From: a candidate division Zixibacteria bacterium SM23_73_3
GTDB taxonomy: Bacteria > Zixibacteria > MSB-5A5 > SM1-73
DNA length: 34,011 nucleotides
Assembly (NCBI GenBank): GCA_001304155.1
Contig: LJUX01000010.1
Coordinates: forward strand, 1-34,011
Direction of reading: 5' to 3'
A model generated the notes under the pieces. It was not told where the DNA came from and searched no databases. It saw only the letters and a program-made list of their open reading frames with translations. Position 1 is the stretch's first letter. Each line of letters opens with the position of its first letter. Of this stretch, positions 6,510 to 14,972 are shown piece by piece. Both the position numbers and the translations under genes were made by a program.

Positions 6510-9500
6510 CTATCCAACCATACTCAGCAGTTTTCTGTAGTCTTTGGGATTTCCATGCTTGATTTTTTTATGCAAATTCACAGTGTCTGGTTCGGGTTCG
6601 ATCTCAAGATACCTTTTTAGGTTTCCTTCGCACACCTTGAACTGCCGTATGGCAGCGGTACGACTCCCCAGAAGGGCATAGGAGAGCATTATCATGCGGT
6701 GAGCTTCCTCATCCGTGGGATCGGATAAAAGCAGAGACTGGAGGTAACTAATGCAGTTTTCGTAATCAGATTTCTCCCAGGCGGATTGAGCTAACCTTCG
6801 GAACACGGTATTATACTTTTCCCTGTATTCATCCCGGGCTTCCTCTGCCCAGCGTTCGTAGAAATCTTCTAACAGGTTGGAGGAATAAAGCTCTGCCGCC
6901 TTCCGGTATTCCAAGTCCATCAAATGAAACTTCTCCTCCTTCTGAAAGCGGAGGGCGTTGTCCAGACAACTTAGAAATTCACCCACATCAGACCAGATCT
7001 TACCTTCCCAGTTTAATCGATAGACTCCAGCCTGGGAGGAGAGATACTCCCCCTTCTTTTTCTCGATAGCTTTTCTGAGATGAGAAAGGGTCACATGAAA
7101 GGTATTGCCCAGACTTTGAGGATCGATTTCCGGCCAGATGGCATCCAACAGCTTGTCCCGGGTGACCCCGATCCTTTTCGTATCCTTCACCACCAGATAA
7201 GCTAAAATCTGCGTGGCTTTGGCCGACCCCCACTCTTTTGCCGAAATCTCCTCGGACTCATACGGTCGATATACCCTGAGCCTTCCAAAGCAATAGATGC
7301 GGAGATGATCCATGTAGTCGCCACTTATCACTACCGGAGTGGGGGATTCTGGCTGTTTTTCAGCCTCTTTTTTTGTCCTCATGTGCATAATCTTCTGTTC
7401 GATTTTCTCGAGGAGAGGGCTTAATTCAGACCCCAGATGGTTATCCTTTATTTTCTCTTTTAAAAAGATCAGTCTTTTTTCGAAATTGAGTCCGGTAAAT
7501 ATCTTTATAACCTGGTTTAAGGTATCAATACTTCTTTGAAACAGACTTTCTCTCTTTTCTGTTTTTTCCCAGATGGACATCTGTGCCAGACAGAGCCCCA
7601 GACTTTCCAGTGTTTGTGCCAATTGGAAGGGAGAGCCCAATTCTTCAAAAAGGATTTTGCTCTCCCGCAAAAATTTTTCTGCGTTCTCCCATTTCTTAAG
7701 AGAGAGGTAGAACTGCCCCAAAGTTCTTTTAGAGATCCCTATGTTCAGTTTGGAGGACTGTTTGGTGGCCATATCCAGAGCTTCATTAACTAAAGCCAAT
7801 CCTTTCTCATGTTGGTTGAGTTGGAAATGGATAGCTCCCAGATCTGTCTGAATGATGGGTAAAATATTTTTGGCTCCGATTTTTTGGCAGATGTCAAAGC
7901 TCTGGCTCACATAATCCAGTGCCTTGTCTGGCTGTCCCTGGGATAGGAAAGTCACCCCTAAGTTGTCAAGCGCGGATACCATTCCCCGTCGATCCCCATA
8001 CTGTTCCCTTATCCTCAGACTCTTTTCAAGAAAACCGAGCGCCTTCTCCCATTCACCTTTGTCCTTGTATAGCACTCCCAGATTATTATAGATGATGCCT
8101 TTCCAGGACAGATTGCCCATTTCCTGAGCTACATTCAACGCTTTATAGTAGTAATCCTCAGCCTGGTCATACTGTCCCAGATTGAGATGAATCACTCCCA
8201 GATTGATCTTCAAAGCGGAGAGCCTTGATTTATCCTGAATCTTGCGTTGGATTTCTAAAGATCGATTAAAGAATTCGATGGCTTCATCATATTTCCCCTG
8301 ACCGTATGCCACCATCCCCAGATTGCTATAGCTCTGCTCTATCAGGGGGAGATGTTTTCTTTTCCGAGAGAGTTTGATCCCTTTGTTTGACCAGTGGATA
8401 CACTTCTGGTGTTCCCCCTTCATGATATAGGTTAACCCCAGGGAATTACAGATGGTGATGAACTCTGTGCGTTCAGCCTCAGAGGAGATATCTTTCAATT
8501 CTTTTAAGGCACGTTCATAATAAGAGATGGCTTCAGTGTAGTCACTTATAGTATGATACACATAACCGATCCTTCTATACAATTGAGCTTTTTTGAGCTG
8601 GTCTAAAAGTTTTTGAATCTCTCCCAGCTTCAAAGCCGCCTGATAGGAATTTATGGCGGAGTCCGATTTGCCCACTCTGCTCTGAACATCACCCAAAGAT
8701 TCCAGGAGTTTAAGCAATTTCGCATATTTCTCTTTGGAGGCAGGGATATTTTTCAAAAGCTCCTGAGCTTGGAGTAGATACTGCTCTGCTTTACTTTCCG
8801 AGTATTGTTTTTGCATCTTCTGTCCTGCCTGGATCAAATAATTTATGCTTTTCTTTAAAGAGCTTCGATCTTTTTTCCCCCGGCTGAAATGATAAGCTAA
8901 ATCCTCTACCTTTTGAGATAATTTGACTTTCTCTTTTTCCCTCTCCAGAATGGTTGCTATCTTCTGATGGATTTTCTCTTTAAACTCCAGGCTAAGATTC
9001 TGATAGATGTGAAGACGAACGATATGATGGGTAAAACGATAATTTCCCTTTTCTTCTTCCATATCCGAGATTTTCTGAATCAGGTTTTTTACGATCAACT
9101 CACCTACGATCCTTCTTAACTGTCTGGGGGAGATGGTCAAAAGTTTCTGTAAGGTTTCGATGTCGAATCTCTCACCTGTCACCGAAGCAAGCGACAGCAC
9201 CTTTTGGGATAACTTGTCCAGTCCCATAAGTCTCCGTTCGATCACACTCGGCAGGGTGGCAGGTTCCAAGACCCTTTCCTGATATTCCTCTTTGATTTCC
9301 CAGCCAGATTCAACGGGATCGAAAAAGAAGATGTCCTGCTCCACGCCTGATCTTAAGGTCTCATTTATGAATAAAGGATTTCCTGCGGTATAATCCAGAA
9401 GCCATTGAAAGAAATTGTTAGTCAATTGTTGGTTGAAGAAGGTTTCCACCAGAGTTTTCACCTCTTGCTGAGTCAGAGAAGAGAGCTTCAGCCGATTGAC

Positions 9501-10154
9501 TAACCTCTGATCCTCCAGATTGCCAAGCCACCCCTCGGTAAAAGAATCCGCCTGGGCACCCCGGCTGGAGGCGATCACCAGGATAGGAGACTTCCTGAAA
9601 TTTGTGATCAGATATCTCAAAAGTTCCAGCGTGTCCGGCTCCAACCAGTGTAGATCCTCAATGTCCAAGATCAGAGGATATCGATGGGAAAGCTTTAAAA
9701 AGAGGAGCAAAAACATGTCATAAAATCTTTGCTTCTCTTCCTTGGGTGACATAGGAGGTGTGGTGATACGAGAGATATCAAAGGGAATGTATTTCTCAAT
9801 TTCAGGAACTATCTTCTCCAGAAGGGCGATGGTCAAATTGTCCAAAAGAGGTGCCAAGTATCGGGTGTCGTAGTTGACCGAAGAAAAAAAGTCCCGAAGC
9901 ATCTCGGAAAAGAGTCGGTAAGGTGAGATCTCCTTATGATATCCATGTCCCCGGATCACCATGGCTCCCCGGGGTTTTATCCTGTCGAGAAATTGTTCCA
10001 CCAATCTGGTTTTTCCTATCCCGGTCTCCCCCTCAATCAAAACGAACCCCCCCCGATTCTCCAGAATGGAATCGAAGAATCCTTCCAGAATTTTCAACTC
10101 ACTTTCCCTTCCCACGAAGGGAACATTTCTTTCAGTGGAGAACTGTAGATTCAC
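6510..10154 (-). CDS. AAA ATPase-TPR-winged helix-BTAD signal-transduction regulator
   Basis: A large one-component or STAND-type transcription regulator. Residues about 11-190 form an AAA domain with Walker A GETGIGKT (42-49) and Walker B LILDIEDLHW (Asp164, Asp167). A sensor/winged region follows to about 420. Roughly residues 440-930 hold many tetratricopeptide repeats (for example YNNLGVLYKDKGEWEKALGF and NLGVTFLSQGQPDKALDY). From residue 948 comes an OmpR/PhoB-type winged helix (LLDAIWPEIDPQSLGNTFHVTLSHLRKAI has the HTH pattern). The bacterial transcriptional activator domain (BTAD) follows, to the end. SARP/AfsR regulators carry winged helix-BTAD at the N-terminus; here the pair is C-terminal. 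The start is GTG 10154, with AGGAG four bases upstream. It is divergent from the yjbQ-mtnA pair and upstream of the acetyltransferase gene, either of which could be its target (inference). Confidence 0.92.
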   Translation of the reverse strand: MNLQFSTERNVPFVGRESELKILEGFFDSILENRGGFVLIEGETGIGKTRLVEQFLDRIKPRGAMVIRGHGYHKEISPYRLFSEMLRDFFSSVNYDTRYLAPLLDNLTIALLEKIVPEIEKYIPFDISRITTPPMSPKEEKQRFYDMFLLLFLKLSHRYPLILDIEDLHWLEPDTLELLRYLITNFRKSPILVIASSRGAQADSFTEGWLGNLEDQRLVNRLKLSSLTQQEVKTLVETFFNQQLTNNFFQWLLDYTAGNPLFINETLRSGVEQDIFFFDPVESGWEIKEEYQERVLEPATLPSVIERRLMGLDKLSQKVLSLASVTGERFDIETLQKLLTISPRQLRRIVGELIVKNLIQKISDMEEEKGNYRFTHHIVRLHIYQNLSLEFKEKIHQKIATILEREKEKVKLSQKVEDLAYHFSRGKKDRSSLKKSINYLIQAGQKMQKQYSESKAEQYLLQAQELLKNIPASKEKYAKLLKLLESLGDVQSRVGKSDSAINSYQAALKLGEIQKLLDQLKKAQLYRRIGYVYHTISDYTEAISYYERALKELKDISSEAERTEFITICNSLGLTYIMKGEHQKCIHWSNKGIKLSRKRKHLPLIEQSYSNLGMVAYGQGKYDEAIEFFNRSLEIQRKIQDKSRLSALKINLGVIHLNLGQYDQAEDYYYKALNVAQEMGNLSWKGIIYNNLGVLYKDKGEWEKALGFLEKSLRIREQYGDRRGMVSALDNLGVTFLSQGQPDKALDYVSQSFDICQKIGAKNILPIIQTDLGAIHFQLNQHEKGLALVNEALDMATKQSSKLNIGISKRTLGQFYLSLKKWENAEKFLRESKILFEELGSPFQLAQTLESLGLCLAQMSIWEKTEKRESLFQRSIDTLNQVIKIFTGLNFEKRLIFLKEKIKDNHLGSELSPLLEKIEQKIMHMRTKKEAEKQPESPTPVVISGDYMDHLRIYCFGRLRVYRPYESEEISAKEWGSAKATQILAYLVVKDTKRIGVTRDKLLDAIWPEIDPQSLGNTFHVTLSHLRKAIEKKKGEYLSSQAGVYRLNWEGKIWSDVGEFLSCLDNALRFQKEEKFHLMDLEYRKAAELYSSNLLEDFYERWAEEARDEYREKYNTVFRRLAQSAWEKSDYENCISYLQSLLLSDPTDEEAHRMIMLSYALLGSRTAAIRQFKVCEGNLKRYLEIEPEPDTVNLHKKIKHGNPKDYRKLLSMVG

Positions 10155-10514
10155 AACACTCCTTTCCGTCCTGCGAAGATTTTCCTTCTCTAAACGGGTG
10201 CTACCTATAAATAAAAATTAATTTTAGAAAAATCAACAAAATTCTTTTGCCTGCGCCTGCCAGACATGAATCATCCATTTCGTAAAAGTGCGATTGTTTG
10301 GATCAACCTTGCTCTGCAATGTTTCCTTGGATGTTGTATTAACTTAAGTAAGCAGGGAAGACCGTCAAATATAGTTAAAGAGAGAAAGCAAAACTAACCG
10401 AAGGTTTACAGACAATTATGAGATCATTTTGCTTGACTTTTTAGCTCTTTTTGGTTTCTTAACCTAGAAGAAAGCCACTGACTCCAGAAATCATAACTTT
10501 AGGTTGCAGTAAAT
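10155..10514. other. Divergent intergenic region
   Basis: The 360 bp between the large regulator (minus strand) and the YjbQ gene (plus strand) has no open frame of interest. TTGACT (10433-10438) could be a -35 box toward the plus strand, but no convincing -10 box stands at 16-18 bases. Control elements for both divergent units should lie here; none could be fixed from the sequence alone. Confidence 0.4.
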
Positions 10515-10934
10515 ATGAGTGTGATAACTAAATCTTTTTCCTTGAAAACTAAGGGGGATACTGACATTATAGATATAACCGGACAGGTGATTAATGCCTT
10601 GAAAGAAGCACGACTCTCGAATGGAATTGTGACGGTGTTCGTACCGGGCTCAACTGCTGGCATCACCACCACAGAGTATGAGCCGGGAATGCTAAAGGAT
10701 CTGCCCGACCTGTTTGAAAAGCTGATCCCCAAAGATGATAGTTATCATCATAACCTCACTTGGGGAGACGGGAATGGTTACGCTCACGTGAGGGTGGCTT
10801 TAGTTAAATCCTTTTTTACAGTTCCGTTTGTGGATGGAGAGATGATCTTGGGGACATGGCAGCAGATCATTTTGATAGATTTCGACAATCGCAGAAGACA
10901 AAGGCAGATCGTGGTGCAGATGATCGGAGAATAA
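10515..10934 (+). CDS. YjbQ/UPF0047 family, secondary thiamine-phosphate synthase enzyme
   Basis: A complete 139-residue member of the YjbQ (UPF0047) family. Diagnostic segments are VPGSTAGITTTEYEPGML, the histidine-rich YHHNLTWGDGNGYAHVRVAL and the C-terminal LGTWQQIILIDFDNRRRQRQ. The family is known for weak thiamine-phosphate synthase activity in E. coli; its main physiological role is not settled, so the name should be taken as family membership only. ATG 10515 has a weak ribosome site (AGGTTG). mtnA begins 79 bp downstream on the same strand. Length and all conserved blocks are normal. Confidence 0.93.
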   Translation: MSVITKSFSLKTKGDTDIIDITGQVINALKEARLSNGIVTVFVPGSTAGITTTEYEPGMLKDLPDLFEKLIPKDDSYHHNLTWGDGNGYAHVRVALVKSFFTVPFVDGEMILGTWQQIILIDFDNRRRQRQIVVQMIGE

Positions 10935-11013
10935 TCTTCTTCTAAAATAATTTTTAAGTTTGTCCCTTGACACAACCTGAAAGTTACCTCTCAGCGAGGA
11001 GATTTAACGAGAG

Positions 11014-12036
11014 ATGTCCTTATCCGATAAACTCAAATTTAAAACCCTGGAATGGACGGGCGATCATCTGAGAGTTTTAGATCAGACTAAGCTTCCTGAA
11101 GAGACAATATATCTTGATTGTGATACCTTAGATGAGGTTGTCACGGCAATCAAGGATTTGAAAGTCAGAGGGGCACCGGCTATTGGCATTGCTGCCGCCT
11201 TTGGAGTGGTAGTTGGCATGCACAAGCAAAATTTTCAAACTTGGAAAGAATATGAGGAAAGATTAAATCTTGTCATTTCCATCTTGGCTGGCACTCGCCC
11301 CACCGCAGTCAATCTCTTCTGGGCTCTGGATAGAATGAGAAATGTGGCAATGAAAAACAAAAGTGATGACCCGCAAAAAATGAACCGGATTCTCCTGCAG
11401 GAAGCTGTCTTGATTCACCAGGAAGACAAATTGATGTGTGAGAAGATTGGAGAGTTTGGGGCGAGTTTGTTAAAGGATGGTGATACAGTTCTGACCCATT
11501 GTAATGCTGGAGCATTAGCCACCGGAGGAATTGGAACCGCCCTGGGAATCATATACACTGCATCCTGGCAGGGAAAGAGAATAAAAGTCTTTTCCGATGA
11601 AACCCGACCAGTGCTTCAGGGGGCAAGATTAACCGTATGGGAGCTTCAACAGCAGGAGATAGACGTCACCCTTATCTGTGACAACACCTCAGCATTTGTG
11701 ATGAAAAATAAAAAAATAGATTGCATAATAGTGGGTGCTGACCGAGTGGCTTCTAACGGTGACGTGGCAAACAAGATTGGAACATATAATTTGGCAGTTC
11801 TGGCCCACTTCCACAAAATTCCCTTTTACGTAGCCGCCCCCAGCTCCAGCTTTGATTCGGCTATTCCTGATGGTGATAAGATAAAAATTGAAGAAAGATC
11901 TCCTACAGAGGTGACGGATTGTTTTGGCAAAAAAACTGCGCCCTTAGAAACTAAAGTCTACTCTCCGGCTTTTGACGTTACTCCGGTGGAGTTGGTAACT
12001 GCCTTTATAACAGAAAAGGGCATCAAAAGGCATTGA
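11014..12036 (+). CDS. mtnA: S-methyl-5-thioribose-1-phosphate isomerase
   Basis: This cytoplasmic enzyme isomerises methylthioribose-1-phosphate to methylthioribulose-1-phosphate in methionine salvage, recycling the methylthioadenosine left by polyamine synthesis. The 340-residue protein has the full family pattern: KVRGAPAIGIAAAFG, the catalytic cysteine in THCNAGALATGG (Cys163), DETRPVLQGARLT, CDNTSAF, and the catalytic aspartate in IVGADRV (Asp243). GSTAG- or GTATL-like eIF2B features are absent, so confusion with ribose-1,5-bisphosphate isomerase is unlikely but not excluded. ATG 11014 has GAGGAG about 12 bases upstream, a long spacing. No other methionine-salvage gene (mtnB, mtnC, mtnD, mtnK or mtnP) lies in the window. 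Some bacteria use MtnA in a shunt with aldolases instead. Confidence 0.93.
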   Translation: MSLSDKLKFKTLEWTGDHLRVLDQTKLPEETIYLDCDTLDEVVTAIKDLKVRGAPAIGIAAAFGVVVGMHKQNFQTWKEYEERLNLVISILAGTRPTAVNLFWALDRMRNVAMKNKSDDPQKMNRILLQEAVLIHQEDKLMCEKIGEFGASLLKDGDTVLTHCNAGALATGGIGTALGIIYTASWQGKRIKVFSDETRPVLQGARLTVWELQQQEIDVTLICDNTSAFVMKNKKIDCIIVGADRVASNGDVANKIGTYNLAVLAHFHKIPFYVAAPSSSFDSAIPDGDKIKIEERSPTEVTDCFGKKTAPLETKVYSPAFDVTPVELVTAFITEKGIKRH

Positions 12037-12166
12037 GAGTCTATAACTTAAAACCAGCACTTAAAGTTTAACATTAAGGGACTTTTTCGAAGTTGTTGCT
12101 AAGCTGTGAACATAGACATATATATGCGGAAGGACACGAAACTACGTCTGACTTCTACCTCACTCT

Positions 12167-12192
12167 GGTTCGGGATGAGAGCATCCCGAACC
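12167..12192 (+). terminator. Perfect 11-bp hairpin between mtnA and the DUF362 gene
   Basis: GGTTCGGGATG (12167-12177) pairs exactly with CATCCCGAACC (12182-12192) around an AGAG loop; four Ts follow after three bases. It stands 130 bp after the mtnA stop, in a 337-bp gap that has no other gene. It could terminate mtnA transcription, although the T-tract is short. It may equally be one of the window's dispersed hairpin repeats. Confidence 0.4.
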
Positions 12193-12373
12193 GATTTTAA
12201 TGTCTTCTCTAATAAAAAAACCGATAACATCTTTAGAATAGCGGGGGAGTCATAGATGCTTATGTTGAGACTACCCAATAGTCCGAATCGCCAAGTCGTA
12301 TTTTGTATGAAAACATCAAACGACTCATTTGTGTAAGTTTTTAATTTGGGATAATATTCAAATAGAGGAGAAA

Positions 12374-13276
12374 TTGAGCAAGTCAAGGATAGTAGTTATC
12401 AAAAGTCCGAGGGTGATCAGTTCTTCTGGAAAGGTGGATAATGAGCTTTTATCCCGGATGGTCAAACGGGGACTTTGTCAGCTTGCCTCCGAGTCTGAGC
12501 ACCAGGATGCGTTAAACCATTTTTTTTCACCCAAAGATTTTGTGGGCTTAAAAGTGAACTGTCTGGCAGGGCGTATGGCTTCTACCCATCCGGAGTTGGC
12601 TTTAGTCGTTGCCAGTTTGTTGAAAACGATCGATATAAAAAACAGAAATATTGTTATCTGGGACAGATCGTCTTATGAACTCAAGGAGGTGGGATTCTCT
12701 TTGAATGTCGATGGTGGTGATTTTCTTTGTTTCGGCACTGATGCCCAGGGCGTAGGCTATTCCCCAAAGTTGATTGATCACATGAGCATCGGCAGTTTAT
12801 TGAGCCGGGTGATGGAACAGTTCACCAATGTGCAGTTGAACCTTCCGGTGCTGAAGGATCACAATCTTTCCGGTGTGACCTGCTCTCTGAAGAACTTTTT
12901 CGGTGCTATTCACAATCCGAATAAATACCATGATAATGGTTGTGATCCATATATCGCTGATCTGAACACGGTTCCTCAGATAAGAAAACAGCAACGATTG
13001 ATAATCTGTGATGCCTTGCGGGTTCAATATAACGGGGGACCGTCGTATCATCCTCAGTGGGCGGAGAATTTTGGGGGAATAATCGTGGGAGATGATCCAG
13101 TGGCGGTTGACTTCGCAGGATATCAAATAATAGATAAAATCAGGCGCAAAAAAGGGTTGCCCACCCTAAAAAATACAGGCAGGAAACCGGAACATATCTT
13201 CACTGCGGCAGATTCACGACATAAGCTGGGAAAAGCCAGCTCAGAGGAAATAGATCTGGTGGAAATGGTGATCTAA
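12374..13276 (+). CDS. DUF362 domain-containing protein
   Basis: About 300 residues matching the DUF362 family. It has an N-terminal VVIKSPRV strand, FVGLKVNCLAG, HPELALVVASLLK, NVQLNLPVLKDHNLSGVTCSLKNFFGAIHNPNKYH (the hallmark stretch) and IVGDDPVAVDFAGYQII near the end. The biochemical role of the family is not established; some members carry ferredoxin cysteines, but none is visible here. The start is taken as TTG 12374 because GAGG lies five bases upstream and the protein then begins SKSRIVVI, as relatives do. A TTG 45 bp earlier would add residues without family support. The radical SAM gene follows after 63 bp. DUF362 and AmmeMemoRadiSam genes being neighbours suggests a joint redox or maturation task (inference). 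Confidence 0.85.
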   Translation: MSKSRIVVIKSPRVISSSGKVDNELLSRMVKRGLCQLASESEHQDALNHFFSPKDFVGLKVNCLAGRMASTHPELALVVASLLKTIDIKNRNIVIWDRSSYELKEVGFSLNVDGGDFLCFGTDAQGVGYSPKLIDHMSIGSLLSRVMEQFTNVQLNLPVLKDHNLSGVTCSLKNFFGAIHNPNKYHDNGCDPYIADLNTVPQIRKQQRLIICDALRVQYNGGPSYHPQWAENFGGIIVGDDPVAVDFAGYQIIDKIRRKKGLPTLKNTGRKPEHIFTAADSRHKLGKASSEEIDLVEMVI

Positions 13277-13339
13277 AGTCTTGTATTGGGAAGAGAGAAT
13301 TGCGAAAGTGTGATTTTCAGAAGATAGAGGAACAGGAAT

Positions 13340-14491
13340 ATGAGCAAGCTTGATCGAAGACGGTTTTTAAAATGCTCTCTGGCGACGGCTGGTGGTGTGA
13401 TGTTTCCTCAAATTCTACCTGGAGGGCCCCTTCTAAATTTATCCCAGAATGCTTCCGCCTCTCCCACTCAGGCTGGTCTTTCACACGTGGAGGCGAAATA
13501 TTATAAGAAGCTTGAACATAAAGAGATTGAATGTGAGCTCTGTCCCCGGGAGTGTATGGTGGGAGATCGGGAGAGGGGATATTGCGGCTGCAGAGAAAAT
13601 CAGAACGGAACCTACTACACCCTGGTACATTCATACCCCTGTTCAGCTCATGTTGATCCCATTGAGAAAAAACCTTTCTTTCATTTTCTTCCAGGGACCA
13701 AAGCCTTCTCCATCGCCACAGCAGGCTGTAACATAAATTGCAAATTTTGCCAGAACTGGGAGATCTCTCAGGTGAGACCAGAACAGGTGAAAACCTACTA
13801 TCTTCCTCCGGAGGATGTGGTCTCCTATGCTCAAGAGAGCGGAAGCAGATCCATCGCCTATACTTACTCTGAGCCAATAGTGTTTTATGAATACATGCTG
13901 GATTGCGCCATTGCCGGGAGGAAAAGAGGGGTCAAAAGCGTGGTGATCACTGCCGGGTACATAAATCACGACCCCTGGCTGGAGTTGATAAGAGAGGTAG
14001 ATGCTATCAAAGTGGATTTCAAGGCCTTCACTGAAAAATATTACCAGGATATCTGCCAAGGAAAGCTAAAACCAGTAATGGATGCTTTGGTGGATTTAGC
14101 TCAGAGCAACATCTGGTATGAGATCGTCTATCTGGTGGTGCCCACCCTGAACGACGATTTCAACGATATCAGAAGAATGTGCAAATGGATGGTTCAAGAG
14201 CTGGGCAAAGATGTGCCACTTCACTTTACTCGTTTTCATCCTATGTATCTTTTAAAGAACCTTCCTCCCACCCCGGTATCCACCCTAGAGGGAGCCAGAG
14301 AGATTGCCCTGGAGGAGGGGATGAGCTTCGTCTATGTGGGAAATGTTCCCGGTCATAAAGGAGAACACACCTATTGTCCTGATTGCAAACAGGTGTTGAT
14401 AGAAAGAGTGGGCTATCGCATCATCCAGATGAATCTAAAAGGGAACAAATGCAAGTTTTGCGGGAGGGCTATACCTGGAGTCTGGAGTTAG
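13340..14491 (+). CDS. AmmeMemoRadiSam system radical SAM enzyme with Tat-like signal
   Basis: Radical S-adenosylmethionine enzyme of the AmmeMemoRadiSam group. The iron-sulphur motif CNINCKFC places the cluster cysteines at 130, 134 and 137. It is preceded by a cysteine-rich N-domain (CELCPRECMVGDRERGYCGC) and followed by GSRSIAYTYSEP, VKSVVITAGYIN, AIKVDFKAF and LHFTRFHPMY. The C-terminus has a CPDC...CKFC zinc-ribbon-like pair, usual for the group. The N-terminus DRRRFLKCSLATAGGVMFP is a twin-arginine export signal pattern, which would place the enzyme outside the cytoplasm or at the membrane. The reaction is unknown. The AMMECR1 and Memo partners of the named system are not in this window. 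ATG 13340 has AGGA just upstream, and the neighbouring DUF362 gene is 63 bp upstream. Confidence 0.92.
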   Translation: MSKLDRRRFLKCSLATAGGVMFPQILPGGPLLNLSQNASASPTQAGLSHVEAKYYKKLEHKEIECELCPRECMVGDRERGYCGCRENQNGTYYTLVHSYPCSAHVDPIEKKPFFHFLPGTKAFSIATAGCNINCKFCQNWEISQVRPEQVKTYYLPPEDVVSYAQESGSRSIAYTYSEPIVFYEYMLDCAIAGRKRGVKSVVITAGYINHDPWLELIREVDAIKVDFKAFTEKYYQDICQGKLKPVMDALVDLAQSNIWYEIVYLVVPTLNDDFNDIRRMCKWMVQELGKDVPLHFTRFHPMYLLKNLPPTPVSTLEGAREIALEEGMSFVYVGNVPGHKGEHTYCPDCKQVLIERVGYRIIQMNLKGNKCKFCGRAIPGVWS

Positions 14492-14546
14492 GTTTGAAGA
14501 TAACGCCAGAGCCCAGCTTAATAGACTATCAAAAAAACTCCTTTAA

Positions 14547-14639
14547 TGTCATTGCGAGGAGTCCATATGGACGACGTGGCAATCTCGAACTTTTTGATCT
14601 ATTCAGAAACGAGATTGCCTCGCTTCCCTCGCGATGACA
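14547..14639. repeat. 93-bp inverted repeat (dispersed-repeat type)
   Basis: Outer arms TGTCATTGCGAGG (14547-14559) and, inverted, CCTCGCGATGACA (14627-14639) differ at one position. Inner arms GGCAATCTCG (14578-14587) and CGAGATTGCC (14610-14619) match perfectly. The whole folds into one long imperfect hairpin with no coding capacity. Its pattern is that of a small, non-autonomous interspersed repeat. It lies just past the radical SAM gene. Confidence 0.7.
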
Positions 14640-14972
14640 GTCATTCAGGTTTTCGACAGGCTCTCAAGATAAGCTCCGGCTTTTTGCGAAAAGTGAGCAG
14701 TGACCAATAGTTCATTATCTTCTTGGTTGGGTTCTTCTCAATATTTAATGGCTGAAGTTTTTTAATTTTTAAGCATTTCATAAAGATGATATTTTGGAGA
14801 CATCACTTCCTTTATCTCCTTCAGGGTGAATCCTTCAAGATGAACCCATATCAATTTTATGGAGAGGGGGGACGGGGGAAGGGTTGAAAGAGCCCGTGCC
14901 TCAAAGTGCGGAATGGATTAAAGTTTACCTAAACGAAAAAAACTGTTTCCACTTCAAAAGATATCAGTCGAT
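14640..14972. other. Intergenic region before the SpeE-like gene
   Basis: No gene, strong promoter or terminator could be identified in this 333-bp stretch. It is A/T-rich with a purine tract (GGAGAGGGGGGACGGGGGAA) around 14860. Confidence 0.4.
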
